From contig NC_033630.1 of NCBI RefSeq assembly GCF_001540865.1, forward strand, positions 2,552,386 to 2,616,385: a DNA stretch of 64,000 nt, in the 5' to 3' direction. Below are positions 1 to 12,261 of the stretch, piece after piece (position 1 is the first letter of the stretch; each line of letters begins with the position of its first letter). The translations under genes and the position numbers were made by a program. This DNA is from Ananas comosus. Lineage: Eukaryota > Streptophyta > Magnoliopsida > Poales > Bromeliaceae. The notes below the pieces were generated by a model. That model made no database searches. It saw nothing but the letters and a program-made list of their open reading frames with translations, and had not been told where the DNA came from.

Positions 1-3000
1 ACTTCGAATGAAATAGGAGGAGATGGTGATATTCCTCATGCTGGAATAGGCGGCGCTCGTAGATTGCAAGTACCCAATGCTGACATGCAGCATAAGGTTT
101 ATCTCATTTCGAAAATTCTCCTTTTTTGTGTAAACAAATGGATTTACTATTGAATGGCTTTTTGTAGGTTTCTGCTTCTTTACACTTTTCCATTCTAGAT
201 GTCGAGCAATCTTTATCCTGTTTCCTTATGTAGAGAAATAGTAATCACATCTGAGCTTGAAATATTCCATAAATATGAACTTATTGAAATAGCATGAAAT
301 CAACTCAGACATGATAGCTAGGTATCACAAACGCATTATTGGAAAGTAGGAGATGATAGGAAAAAGTGGGTGGCTTTATGTTACAGGCTTGCGGTTGTTG
401 GTATCCAATATGACTATTGCATACATGTGCTGCTTGCTGTTCGTGCTGGTAAAGGACTAATTCTGCTGTTTGCGTGCTAAACAGGTTCTGATTGAAGCAG
501 TAGAAAATCACATGCCACAGGTAATTGTAATTGATGAGATTGGAACAAAGCTTGAAGCAATGACTGCTAGTACCATCGCACAGCGTGGCATCCAGCTTGT
601 TGCCACCGCTCATGGGGTAACAATTGAGAGTTTGGTCATGAATCCTTCATTAGAGATGCTTGTTGGAGGAATACAGGCATGTTACATATTGTCTCTTTCA
701 CAGATATTGAATATATCGTATATTTTCTTCAATTTATATAAAAAATAAAAGCACATAAAGACATGAAAGTACCTGGCTTTGCACTTGAGGAGTCTGGGTG
801 CTGTTCTTGTAGTTTCATGGTAGTCCACATTGTATGCTATTCTTGCCCGAACCCTGAATAAGTTCTGTGTGCTTTTGGTGTTTGATGACATGTATAATTT
901 CCCATTTCTCTATGTGGTTGACAGATCAGGAGTTTGGTGTTGGTTTGATAGAATTCTAGATTGGTCATCTGTGCTGTGTCATATTTTTTTTATGCTTGCT
1001 CTACTAAGCTGAAAAATTGAGTTTGCATGGGGAGAGAATTGATTTAATCAAGGCATTCTTTTCAAAAGCAACTAGGGAAATCTCACTCGTCAGTTGTCTT
1101 TCAAACTTTGAAGTAACTTTTCTCAAATGCATTCTGAAATTTTTGAAACAAAAAATGAAACTACTCGCTAGATGAAATGCTATAATAAGAGACGTGCAAA
1201 GTCTTTCAGCTGAAAATTGTCTAAATTTCGAGGAGTACTCTGTTCTAATTTCTAAAGAATGAACATGCCAAATAGTACAAGATTAGACCAGATAGCAGGA
1301 GGAACAGGCAATCTGACGGATATTACAGATTTTTTGTCCTTAAAAATAGAAGTTCCCTACCAATATAACACTAAGTTCACCTATCTGCATAAGCAAGTTT
1401 TTCTATGATTATATCACTAAAACTAGATTACATGTCTCATTGTTGAATCCAAGAGAACTTATGATGATGGTTAAAATGCAATTTTTCCAACATTCATTTA
1501 TTATAGTTGTCTATATCCATAATATCATTAAATTAGCCCTTCTTATCTAACTTATCACATTTATGCATGCCTTCAAAAGAGTGTCACCCTAGGTGATGAA
1601 GAGGCTAGCAGGAGAGGGGTTCAAAAGACTGTTCTTGAACGAAAAGGACCTTCAACATTCACTTGTTGTGCAGAGATCATTTCTAAGACTGAATTACGAG
1701 TTCATCGCAATTTGGAAGACACTGTGGATGCTCTTCTTGCAGGTTTCCTGATTTTCTTTTGCTATATCTGTCAGCTTTGCTCATCTATCATGTTTCTTTA
1801 GGAAGAATAGTCGAGTCCAAATAACTTTTAAGAAGAATAGTTGATATTGTTAAACAATTTGCTTGGTACAGGTAGATCTCCAGATTATGAAGTTAGGAAG
1901 TCAGATAAAAATAAAAAGGGGTCGATGCATGAATTTGTTCATGTACAACAGGAATCATTCAATGATACACCTAGTAAGGAAGATGGAATCGAGGCCGTGG
2001 ATTATTCAAGGTGGGATGATCGAAGTACTTTAGAAAGTGCAGTTACTCTTGATCTTGCAGAAAAGCAGATAGAGATTTCTCATAAATCAGAAAGAGGATT
2101 TGCTCTATATGTATATGGGGTAAGATGTCTTTCATCAGTAATTTTATTGAGTTTCCTTTTTATCTTCCTTCTGTACTAATTTTATCTGATTGTAGGTCCG
2201 CTTTGCCTTGTTGCATTTTAACGGCCTAGTTGTATGTGCCCATATTTCACATTAGTTAGAAACTCGTTTTATTTTTCAGGGTAGTGAGATTGCTTTTGCT
2301 TTGAAACATTTTAAACACTTGGACATGTTGTATATACCTCATCTTGCTTGTTCTTGCGGTTGACTAGTGCTACCTAGACTCTGTGATCTCTAACACGAAT
2401 TCTACAGAGTTGTACCAAATTCTTTCTCAGTCTTTCTCTTGCTAACTGTCGTAATCTAATTTTACTATGTGTACATTCTGTTTAAACACATCCATTGACA
2501 AGGAGATGACGTAGTCGGACAATTAGGAACAATAATTTCCAAAACTTTTGGAATAATTCTTGTGGCTGCTATATTCATTATGGATGTTGAATCAACAATC
2601 TGACTCATAATTTTAATATCATGAATCTGAATCCCATGATTTGTGGTCTATGCGATTCTTGACATGGATTTGTTGTAATGTGGAGGATTTATATTTGATT
2701 CTGGATCCTCATACATTATAAGTGGTTAAAAAAGCAGATGATTTTATTGGCCGTCAATCTGAATAAGCACACGCTATGATTTAATTATTTCGCAATAAAA
2801 ATTCGACAGAGCAGGAGTTCCTGAATTATTCTGATGCCCTCATTATGATCCTTCCCTTGTTTTGAAAGAAGTGTGTGGATGTTTTTCGTTGAGGTGTCTC
2901 TCATGGAACTGAATTTCCATGATTACTTGCTTGACGAACTCTCTAAGCTCAGATGTGATCTATACTTTTTGATTGGTTTCTATGATCAACCTTGGTAACA

Positions 3001-3962
3001 GGTCACAGCTTATGAGATCTCATGCACAATGGACATATGACAATCACTATATTTATCACTTAATTTAAGATTATCCTTGGTTTTACCTTTTCACTCTTAT
3101 TTTGTAAGCTTTAATTAATGGTGAAAAACTCAGCTGGTACTTATAGGTTGAGCAGTTGTTCTAGATAATGGAGACGAGCGTCTTGCAAGCGATTAACCAG
3201 CTAGGAATGGATGGAATGGTTAGACTAACTGATAATATCAGCGAAGCCGATGGTTTTCTTGCTTTACAATCAAAGCTTAAGAAGAACTCTCATATCCAAG
3301 CTGCGACCAAATCTCACAATATACCAGTTTTTGTGACAAAGGTTAAAATTTGCACCTTTGTTGGTTATAAACTTGCGGTTCTTCTGGTTAACTTGATCCA
3401 TTATTTCTCTCCTTGTCTCCAGACAAACTCTTTGATGCAAATAACCAAAGCTCTGCGTGCCCTTGTAAATGAGCATGCCTTTGGATCAAAACCTCTTGAA
3501 GGGATAGAGAAAGCGACATCCTCAGAAAGGACTGATGCTTTGGAGGTGATATCGCAATATATTCTAATCATTCTTCAAAAACAATTCATTAACTTTTATT
3601 GTTTTGTACGTATTGTTCTTATTCAAACATAAGACCTCTCTGTTGAACAAATTGTTATTAGAATTCCATGACAGGAGGTGAGATTAGCTATCGAGCAAGT
3701 AGTGATTCCAAGCGCGGAGAGTGTGCAGCTGCTTCCGAGGCCGCCTCATATTGTTTCTGCACAAATCGAACTGATTGAAAGTTTCAACCTCGAGTGGGAG
3801 ATGAAGGGCCAGGAGCCTAGTGTCTACCTCTGTATTTTTCCTCATCAGTCGAATATCAAGGCTAAGAATCAAGTTACTGATGACAGTGGGGATTTGAGCT
3901 GGAATGAAAATCTGAATGGTTCGCAAAATGGTGTGGCTCGATTACCACTCCTCCCTGAGTAG
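1..3962 (+). CDS. Ycf45/SpoIIIAA-like P-loop ATPase (SPD1 / At1g73170 family), 5'-partial
   Basis: Seven exons can be joined in frame: 1-96 (5' end outside the window), 485-676, 1580-1742, 1872-2119, 3165-3341, 3423-3545 and 3675-3962 (stop TAG). They encode 428 residues. The first exons carry the second half of the AAA ATPase domain: [19 protein letters not shown], then a Walker B segment (VIVIDEIGT) and a sensor-like VATAHG. The Walker A loop must lie upstream. The C-terminus ([11 protein letters not shown] ... [10 protein letters not shown] ... [12 protein letters not shown]) lines up with the R3H-AAA tail of cyanobacterial and plastid Ycf45 proteins, but the usual basic R3H residues are poorly kept. 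Relatives in plants are nuclear-encoded and some are needed for plastid development in seedlings; plastid location is inferred from family because the transit peptide is not in view. The intron after exon 2 has a GC donor. I see no frame breaks. Confidence 0.88.
677..1579 (+). other. GC-AG intron of the Ycf45-like ATPase gene
   Basis: The exon ending in codon CAG at 676 is followed by GCATGT instead of GT, and the next coding exon starts at 1580 after CAAAAG. Joining at these points gives the conserved ...[20 protein letters not shown]... without loss or gain of residues. No GT in the neighbourhood restores that reading. GC donors with a CAG exon end are a known minor class of U2 introns. Confidence 0.8.
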
Positions 3963-4378
3963 TAGTGAGTAGACTTTTTGTTTGTATTGTAACATTGTCT
4001 CTCATTCTTGCATTTATTAGTTGGATTTGTATAGTAGTACACACATGACTGTTAATTCTGAGAAAATAATGTGCTTCTCTGTTAATTCTGTTGTAAATTA
4101 TCATCTCTGTTCACCATTCACGTAGTCTCTGGAGATATCCATCGAAATGATCAGGTAATCCTTTGCACAAATTTAAAGTTCGTAATGACTCGAACTCGAA
4201 GCAGCAAGACTTGCATCATGACCTTTGTCCATAAATTTTTAGAATAGTAAATATGTTTGATAGCGTTGGTTTACTCTGAATACTTCATAATTATGATGGA
4301 TTTATCTTGTAGTTTTCTGTAAAAAAATCAGCAGTAGTAATAGAGAGGTCGACCACCAGGGTGTATGCCTTCCATATA
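3963..4378. other. 3' flank of the Ycf45-like gene
   Basis: AT-rich sequence after the stop codon. It probably holds the 3' UTR and polyadenylation region of the upstream gene, up to about 4110. I see no open reading frame with coding character. Confidence 0.5.
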
Positions 4379-4913
4379 TTTAATCAAGGGAAAAACTTAA
4401 AATAATTTCTGTGGTTTTGCACTTTTTCAGTTTGGTATCCTTTGGTTTGAAATGTATTAAGTTAGTATTTTGTGCTTTCGCACTTTCTCACTTTAGTATC
4501 TTATTATTGTTTAAAGTGTATTAAGTTAGTATCTTGTGGTTTCGCACTTTCTCACTTTAGTACCACATGGTTTAATATTTTGTTAAATTATATACAAAAA
4601 ATTTTCAGATATCCTATCTAGGTTTATCGAATGTTTATTTTAGTACCTTTTAGTTTTAATTTTGTCACTAATTTAATAAAAAAAATATCCCAAAATGGAT
4701 AATAAAAAGAGAAAAATAAAACCACAGAGTACTAATTTGATATAAAAATAAAACTACAGAGTACTAACTTAATACACTTTAATCCATAGGATACTAAAGT
4801 GAGAAAGAACGAAATTACAGGATACTAACTTAATACATTTTAAACTACTGAGTAGTAAAGTGAGAAACTGCGCAACTACAGTGGGGGTATTTAAAGTTTT
4901 TCCTTTAATCAAG
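4379..4913. mobile_element. Mutator-type MITE with 10-bp target duplication
   Basis: The 515-bp body (4389-4903) is bounded by inverted ends: GGAAAAACTTAAAAT on the left against GGAAAAACTTTAAAT on the complement of the right. Direct copies of TTTAATCAAG flank it at 4379-4388 and 4904-4913. A 9-11 bp target duplication with long inverted ends is the signature of Mutator-like elements. Inside, a roughly 50-bp unit containing CACTTTCTCACTTTAGTA is repeated on the left half and again in inverted order on the right half, so the whole transcript could fold back. There is no transposase, so it is non-autonomous. Confidence 0.85.
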
Positions 4914-5027
4914 TGCCTAACCTTCTTTTTTTTTTCTTTTTTTTTTTTGTTCGAGTATCTCAGTCTGGTGCGGTGGTGCCCAACTCGGTCCCCTGATCAA
5001 CGCAGAAAATTGCAACGGCTAGGATCA

Positions 5028-5156
5028 CACGTGCGCCCCACCCCGTAGCCTCAGAAAATCCCCTACGGCCCAGCCCAAATATTCCCAACAGGATCCCATG
5101 GCGCAATGGTGTGATCAATTTCCAACTCAATCCATCCGCTGGATCCACGCCACGTG
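5028..5156. promoter_or_regulatory. Two G-box (CACGTG) motifs upstream of the GTE gene
   Basis: CACGTG occurs at 5028-5033 and again at 5151-5156. The second is in the extended form GCCACGTGTCC, which resembles an ABA-response/G-box element bound by bZIP or bHLH factors. They lie 380-510 bp ahead of the start codon. Function is inferred from motif identity only. Confidence 0.45.
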
Positions 5157-5426
5157 TCCGGATGTACCAAGTATTTCCACCTCTGCTTTTACTAAAATCG
5201 CTCAAACTACACCACAGTGGGAGCCGAAGAGACCGACTCACACAAAGCTGAGATCGGAGCGGGTGGGGGAAGCGAGAGTCGAAATGTCTCGACTTCGGTG
5301 TAGAGAGCTCAACACATTCCCCACACTCTCTACTCTCTCGCTCTCTCTACTCTTTCTAATCCTCCGTTGTCCCCCACCTTTTGACCGCACCGAAGCGCCC
5401 ACCAATCAATTCTCCCCCCTCGCGAT

Positions 5427-5462
5427 TTAGGGTTTCCTCCTCCTCCTCCGCCCAAACCCTAA
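5427..5462. promoter_or_regulatory. Paired telo-box motifs in the GTE 5' leader
   Basis: TTAGGGTTT at 5427-5435 and its complement AAACCCTAA at 5454-5462 form an inverted pair in a CT-rich leader. A further AGGGTTT follows near 5498. Telo-boxes are common in promoters and leaders of plant growth-related and translation genes. Confidence 0.5.
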
Positions 5463-5536
5463 TTCCTCCTCCGCCTCCTCCTAGATCTCCCCCATCTAGG
5501 GTTTCCCAATTCGACTCCGAGCTCGATCGTTGATGC

Positions 5537-7728
5537 ATGGCGTCGGGGCCTCTGGTCGGGGCGGGCGGCGCCGGCGGCGACGGCTCCCGTGAGCGGCACC
5601 GGTGGGCGGAGAGCAAGGTCTACACCCGCAAGTCCCACAACAAGGCCTCCACCAAACCCTCCTCCGCCGCCACCTCCCAACCCCCTCCCTCCTCCTCCCA
5701 AACCCCCTCCGCCCCGCCGTCGCCCCCGTCCCCCGCCCCGCCCTTCGCCGCAGATGAAGTGAACTCCTCCCACCACCGAGCGCCCCCGCCGCCGCCGCCG
5801 CCGCCGCCCCCTCCCGCTCAGCAGCCGCAGCTCCCCTCCTCTGCCGCCTCCGACGACGACGCCTCCAGCCTCAACCGCGCCCCGCCCCCCGGCGGCGCTG
5901 GCGGCGGCCTACCCAACGGCAACGGCCGCAGCGTCACCATCAGTCTGGCCTCGCGTTCGCGGCAGGAGGTTCGCGAGCTCCGCCGCAAGCTCGCCGCCGA
6001 GCTCGAGCAGGTCCGCACCATGGCCAAGAGGCTCGACGCCCGGGAGCGCCAGCTCGCGGCTTCCGCAGCCGCCGCTGCGTCCGTCGCCCCAGCTGCCGAG
6101 TACACTGTCTCCCAACTCTCCGCCACGGACCCCAACACTCCCGTCCCTTCAAAATCCGTCGCTGCCCCGTTCCGCCGCCAGCTTAGCGTCTCGGTAGCCG
6201 CCGAGAGCAACCTAGAGTCCTTGGAGAAGGAAAAGCGCACCCCCAAAGCCAACCAATTCTATCAGAACCCTGACTTCGTCTCCGGTAAGGACAAGTTCCC
6301 GCCTCCCGACCCGCACGGCCACAAGAAGTCGAAAGCCAATGGCAGCAAGAAGCACTTGCTACACGGGGAGGCCGACCATGTCGAGAAGAAGCTCTACACG
6401 AAGGCCTTCAAGCAGTGCGCCTCCTTGCTCTCGAAGCTCATGAAGCACAAGCATGGGTGGGTCTTCAACACCCCTGTAGATGTGAGAGGGCTAGGCCTGC
6501 ACGACTACTACACCATTATCAGACACCCGATGGACCTCGGCACGGTTAAGAACCGGCTCACGAAAAACATGTACAAATCTCCTTGGGAGTTTGCGGAAGA
6601 TGTGAGGCTAACCTTCCGCAATGCCATGACATATAATCCGAAGGGGCAGGACGTCCACATCATGGCGGAGCATCTCTATCAGATGTTTGAAGAGCGGTGG
6701 GCTAAGATCGAGGCTGAATTGTCCTCCTACCGCTCTCGTCAGCCTGCTCCCAAGAAGCCGCCGCCGCTCGATATGAGGAGTCTTGAAAGGTCGGATTCAA
6801 CAGCACACCCGATGGCGGTGGATTCGAAGTCGAAGCCTGCAGCTCATACCCCGCATATCGGCCGCCCGCCGGCGCTAAAGAAGCCGAAGGCAAAGGACCC
6901 GCACAAGAGGGAGATGACATTCGAGGAGAAGCAGCGGCTGAGCAATAATTTACAGAATTTGCCACCCGAGAAGCTGGATAATGTCGTGCAGATTATCAAG
7001 AGGAAGAACTTGTCGCTTAGCCAGCATGATGATGAGATTGAGGTGGATATTGATAGTTTCGATGTGGAAACTCTTTGGGAGCTTGATCGGTTTGTGACTA
7101 ATTACAAGAAGAGCTTGAGCAAGAACAAGAGGAAGGCCGAGCTTGCTGTGCAAGCAAGGCAGGAGGCTGAGCAAAATTCGGGAAAAGCGGTGCAAGAAAG
7201 AGTATCTATTGCCATCATCTTAACTGTTGTGCTTCAGATATTGTTGTTATTAGATGCTCTTTACTAACTCATGATTTCTGGGAATTGTTTTGCAGGTTAC
7301 AGAGACCATTGTCCCTGAAGCTCCAAAAGAAAATATAGCAGGTAACTTTTTTTAGCTTTACACGCGCCTACTTCCATGTTGCAAATTGGTTATGCATCTC
7401 ATGTCCTTACCTATGGATAATTTGATGTAGCGCAAGATGACAAGTATGCAGCTTCTTCATCACCGGCTCAAGGTGATAAGGAGGAAAATGCTGCTAGATC
7501 AAGTAGTTCGAGCAGCTCTAGCAGTGATTCAGGTTCTTCTTCTAGTGGTAAGTTTTCCTTCTTTATGGGAGTTGTATATCTTAAAGGATGTACTTCCGAG
7601 CTAAGTGTAAATGGTATTCAAATTGTTGGAGACTTGAGTGTTAATTTATTTAGAAAAATTTTGCAGATTCTGACAGTGACAGTTCCTCTGCTTATGGATC
7701 GGATGCTGGACATTCACCTAGAACATGA
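5537..7728 (+). CDS. Bromodomain and NET-domain transcription factor, GTE family
   Basis: Four exons: 5537-7201, 7296-7341, 7431-7547 and 7667-7728, total 629 residues. The N-terminal third is low complexity (Pro, Ala, Ser, Gly), including a polyproline run near residues 77-92 and an Arg-rich helix (RQEVRELRRKLAAELEQVR). A bromodomain covers about residues 285-390 (YYTIIRHPMDLGTVKNRL ... MTYNPKG, with the acetyl-lysine-binding Asn). A NET domain follows at about 458-535 (REMTFEEKQRLSNNLQNLP ... IEVDIDSFDVETLWELDRFV). The tail is a Ser/Asp-rich stretch ending DAGHSPRT, typical of plant GTE proteins. Members bind acetylated histones in the nucleus and act as transcription regulators. The start is the first ATG after a CT-rich leader and lies in GC-rich coding sequence. 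Which Arabidopsis GTE is closest cannot be decided by eye. Confidence 0.95.
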
Positions 7729-7743
7729 ACAGCAGGGGATCAG

Positions 7744-10700
7744 GTAGGTTGTAGTTGTATATCATGTGAATTTTTCTTATTAATTCTATGCTTGTTACCG
7801 CAAATTGACCTTGGATGTTAAATTGGTGTGGTAGTTTGTTCTATTGTAGGAGGACCTTTTTTTTAAGTCGGTTGTCATTTTATTTCTCATCCTACCCATT
7901 TGTCTAAATATGAATGACATTATTTAAGGAAAAGGTATCTACTTCTTATAATGCTTTTTTGAACACAACATGGAATTGCTTTTGCAATTAATGCCTAGGT
8001 TGGTTGTGGTTGTTCCTTAAACTCTACATGCCATCACAGTTGATGATTATGAATTGTTTTCCAGATTATGAATTGTTTTCCAGAAAAATGAGTGCATCTT
8101 GTTACATATGTTCCCTGAATTTGACTGATGCTTTTATTTTAATTGCAGATACCATATGAATAATAAATTAGAATTATTTCTCAACTTTGTCAACTGATAA
8201 AATTAACTGAAACTTTGGAAATAAGGAAAGAAATTGATCCATCTATGGTATACAATTATAATTAACCTTTTCTGAAGGGAAATATAAATTGGAAAGCCAT
8301 GTAAGAAACCCATTTCTGAAGGTCACTAAGAAAACAACTTGATCTACGATTGCAAACAATCCTCAATTCTAAGGGCGAATGTCTTTAGATATTTTGTGTA
8401 TGCCTTGCTTGAAGCATATTAGTGATGAGTTAGACCGCCATACTACGTTCTTTTGGAATCCTTGGAGATCCAGCTTTTCATGTCTAAATCTCATTCTAGA
8501 CGCGGGCACTAAAAGTGGTTCTTTGGTGGTAACTTGCTTATTAGATGAATTTCCATGTGTCGGCAGAGCAAATTTTACCCTCTTTATTTAACAAAAGACC
8601 AGGCATGTTAAAAGCTTTTGTTGTTGAATAAGGTGCCTACTCATTCAAAAACTATGTTTTGTGTGTGAGGGGAAGACTCTTGGCTGCTGGATAGCTTTGC
8701 TATTTTGGGTCATTTTGCCCCCTCCTAGCACCCTTCATTACCCTCTTCTTTAAGCTTAAATGTTAGACTCTTCCCAAGTCGAATCAAATTTTATATATTT
8801 ACTGCTTTTGTAAACTTTCCAGTGTACTTTAAAGTGAATCAGATGATGAATAAAGAATATTCTTTTAAACTAATCCCTAACTTATGTCACTGGTCAAAGA
8901 CAATGCAGATTATCAAACCACAGTAGCAAAACACATTTTAAAATGTTGTACATTATACATTCTAAAACCATAAGTTACTAAATGTTATCTCCCAAATAAG
9001 TATAATGACTCATACGCCTCCCACATATACCATGTTAATGCCATGGCAAGGTACTTAATTGATGAATTGAGCCATGCTGGGTTTGGCTAGCCTGACAAAC
9101 TGTATTTCCGCTATCTTCACATGTGAAAGATTTCTTTGTAGTGGTAATGAGAGAGATTTTGAAGTTCCTTGAGTGGACACCTTTTTTTTGATCTCTGAAG
9201 ATGCCATGCTTTATGCCCAGACTATTTGAGTTGTGCACAATTAGTCAAACTGATACAGACCTAGAAGGTTGGCATGAAAATCACTAGTTCTTAATGCCAA
9301 GAAATTCACTGTTGGTTGACACAGTTGATTTGAGGTTTCAATTTTGAAAGGATAGGATAATTTTAGTTGACATGACCACACATTTAGTGACTTATTTGGA
9401 TGTATCTAAAGCGTTTAGATCTGAGAACTGGCCTCTCTTAGGTGAATATTATTCCATTCTGTGGACTAGAGTAGTATTCATAATTTGTCAGAAAGTTGGG
9501 ATCCTGACAAACAGACGTTTGAGGTCCTTGGTTTAGTTGTACTATATAAAAACAATGATAACTCTGTGTGCCTGGGATGTTTGTAGACTATAATTGGTAG
9601 GTGCCCTACTGACTTTTTATCATGTAAGATAATAAATATAGAAATTTGGGTTCACCTTTAAAATTCCCCAATATTTATTTAAGAGAATTCTGTTTTGTTA
9701 GTGTTTAGCACGCTATTTGCGTTAATTGCCAGATATAGCCTTCAAATTGTGTTTGCTTGTCATTGGCTAATGATTTTGGCTGATACTGAATGTTTTTCCA
9801 TACCTTGCTATAGAAGGATAGCCGAGAGATTGTTCACAGAATACTGTTGCCATCTTCCTAGGTTTTCACAGTTTTGGTTGGATTTGCAATTCCTGACATT
9901 ATGGAACTAATCACATTCAAAAGGATAAAGCATGAAGCAAGGTTTTAAGTGCCTATCGGCACGAGCCGTGTCCACCATGTCCCATGATGCACGCCTTGTG
10001 CTAACAAGATATTGGTACGATAAGATGCCCGTGCTGGTGGCACGACTCAACATCCTTTTTTCTCTGAAATTAGTTAAAGTAGTTATCTCAATAAAGTATA
10101 AAACATTTGATAAAATAATATAATAAGAAATTAGAATATATTAGTGCCAAAGAAACTAAATATTTCATATCATAGTGTGTCTGCACAGGTATTTTTGTGA
10201 TTGGCACACATCGGCACTCACTGTGCAGTATGTCCTCGGCACGACCCTATGCCATGACATTTAAATCCTTCACATGAAGTGCCTCATAGTGCCCCAATTG
10301 TAAAAACAGATGTATGATCTAACGAGTGACAAATTTTTAGGGATGAAAATGGATCGGAGACAGCTTGTGTGTTGAATAAATTGGATCGGTATTCAATTTT
10401 TCTTTCCCAAAGATGAATTCAGATTGGCATATTAAAAAAGATACTGATTTTTGAGACCACATTTGCTGGACATGTATGAGCCTACTGATCTGATCATACA
10501 TTAGATATCCCTGCATTTTTCTTATATAACTGGATCAGAGTTACGGAGTTACCATACTATTGATAGCATATGGAGGTTTATACCGAGGTACCATACTATC
10601 AATAGCATATGCAGGGTGATACCATAGACTCATGTTTTCGATGGTAGGGCACCCAAATAATCGACCAGAGTGTTGAACATGATTTAGATCATTTAAAATA

Positions 10701-11039
10701 TAAAGGAACAAGTTTTGTGAATTGTTGTTCTCTTGTCAAGGAAAAGAGAACTAACAAATGAGTGCCTTGTTTCTTGAAGGTTAAACAGGGGTTTCATCAT
10801 TCTTGGAAAGTAACTTCTAAGTGTTAGATGTTTAGGCAATGCTTTATCCAAAATTAGAATTTGGCAATCCCTATATTTTCCTTGTTATACTCGGTATTAG
10901 TTTTCTGGTCACAAAGCAAGTACATGGCAATCCAGTTTCTTCTCCTAGCAAAACTTTATTTGGTAAAATATTATGTGTGAGTTGTAACCTAAGAACCGGA
11001 CTGAATTAATACATATATATATATTTTTTTTACCTGCAG
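7744..11039 (+). other. Probable 3' UTR intron of the GTE gene (3.3 kb, no coding content)
   Basis: Fifteen bases after the stop codon there is a CAG|GTAGGT donor (7744). A strong acceptor with a T-rich tract, TTTTTTTTACCTGCAG, ends at 11039. The stretch between has no conserved reading frame. It holds a tandemly doubled 20-bp unit near 8045-8085, a doubled 39-bp unit at 10550-10627, and a GC-richer patch at about 9945-10275 whose ends are weakly inverted and may be an old transposon. A junction this near the stop would not be expected to trigger nonsense-mediated decay. This is inferred from splice signals only. Confidence 0.45.
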
Positions 11040-12261
11040 ATATCGGGGACAAGCCAATGGATGTGAACTGACTGATGGATTTTTTTCGCATTATTACCCC
11101 TGTGAAAATTGTGGCTCGTTGATCCAGTCCATCTGCTTTTTTATTGAAACTTTCTGTTCTCTATCTAATTAAAAATTGCAGGACTCGCAGTTGTTCTGTT
11201 GCAGTAGTGGTTAGAATTTCATAGGAAGACGCACTCATCATGGGAAGTTATGTACTTGTGTTATTTGCAGATCCATTTGGGTGCAGTAATGTATGTATTT
11301 GTAGGATGTGACATACAGGTAGCTCATTTTCAGTGAAGTGCAATGTATATTTAGTTCACCGCTTTTCATAGATCAACCACATGGGTTGGCTAAAAGAACC
11401 AGTAAGCTGGTATTAGGGGAATATAATGGTCTCCTGTTGCTATAACAGTATGGGCCTTTTCTTAGTAGTCTCCTAATAATTGAAACATTTTGTTGTTGAT
11501 CTGGATCATTTGTAAATCATTTTTCACTTGCTCTGCATTTTAAAGCTGGTGTTTTGTTTTGTTCAGGCATATGTTGGTTTGGTTGTTTGAAATGGTTTCT
11601 GGTACTAGAACCCTAGTTGATGAAATTGTTGAAGATGGATTCTGGAGTGTAATCGTTCAAATTCTGTGTGTGTAATGGTGTAGCTGTTTCTTTCCGTTTG
11701 AGATTTTACTCTGTTTCTTTTCTGTGAGAATTTCTATGCAGTTTCGGCTGTTGGCAGTTCGTGTTCGCAGATGGTGTGTGTTCTACAGTTGGAGATTTTT
11801 GTTTAAATGTTAGTGAAAAAATGTTCTTTGTGAATCCTGTCGTTTTGCGTTAGAAGCTTGTGTTCTGTTGATTTCTCTCCTCTAAAGTGAGTTCGCGTTG
11901 TGTTTGGAAAATAGCTATTAATTATGCATCATCTGTGTAAAGTTGATAACCTCTAATGTTACTTGATTATAAATGAAGCAGCATAGTGAACTGGTAAAAT
12001 TTGGAAACTTGTGGGGCCTATAATAAAAGACGTTGTTTTGTTGTGAGGAAAGAATTTGATAACAAACTGGCTGCAAATAATTATCATTTTGTTGATGAAG
12101 TTGCGCGCAACATCAGAATTATGTGGTTGAGATCGATCATAATGCCTCAGGTGAGTGAGAAATAAGTTGGGTATGATTTTGTTAGTTTCCTAATTAATTT
12201 AACTCCTTTTACCAAAGGCAGTGTGTGGTCGCACAGAAGTAAAGCAACCAATACCAACACA
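11040..12261. other. Probable GTE 3' UTR end, then intergenic spacer
   Basis: The first few hundred bases are likely the distal 3' UTR exon of the GTE gene. The rest is AT-rich spacer with no supported gene. An ATGCCTCAG|GTGAGT sequence at 12142-12156 looks like a tiny start-codon exon with a strong donor, but no acceptor downstream puts it in the frame of the next gene. Confidence 0.35.

Noticed and set aside
5459..6252. Several minus-strand open frames over the GTE first exon.
   Set aside because: They are antisense shadows of the Pro/Ala-rich GC-rich coding exon.
8379..8591. A possible small gene inside the spacer after GTE.
   Set aside because: The 70-codon frame has no motif, unremarkable AT-rich codon use and lies inside the probable 3' UTR intron.
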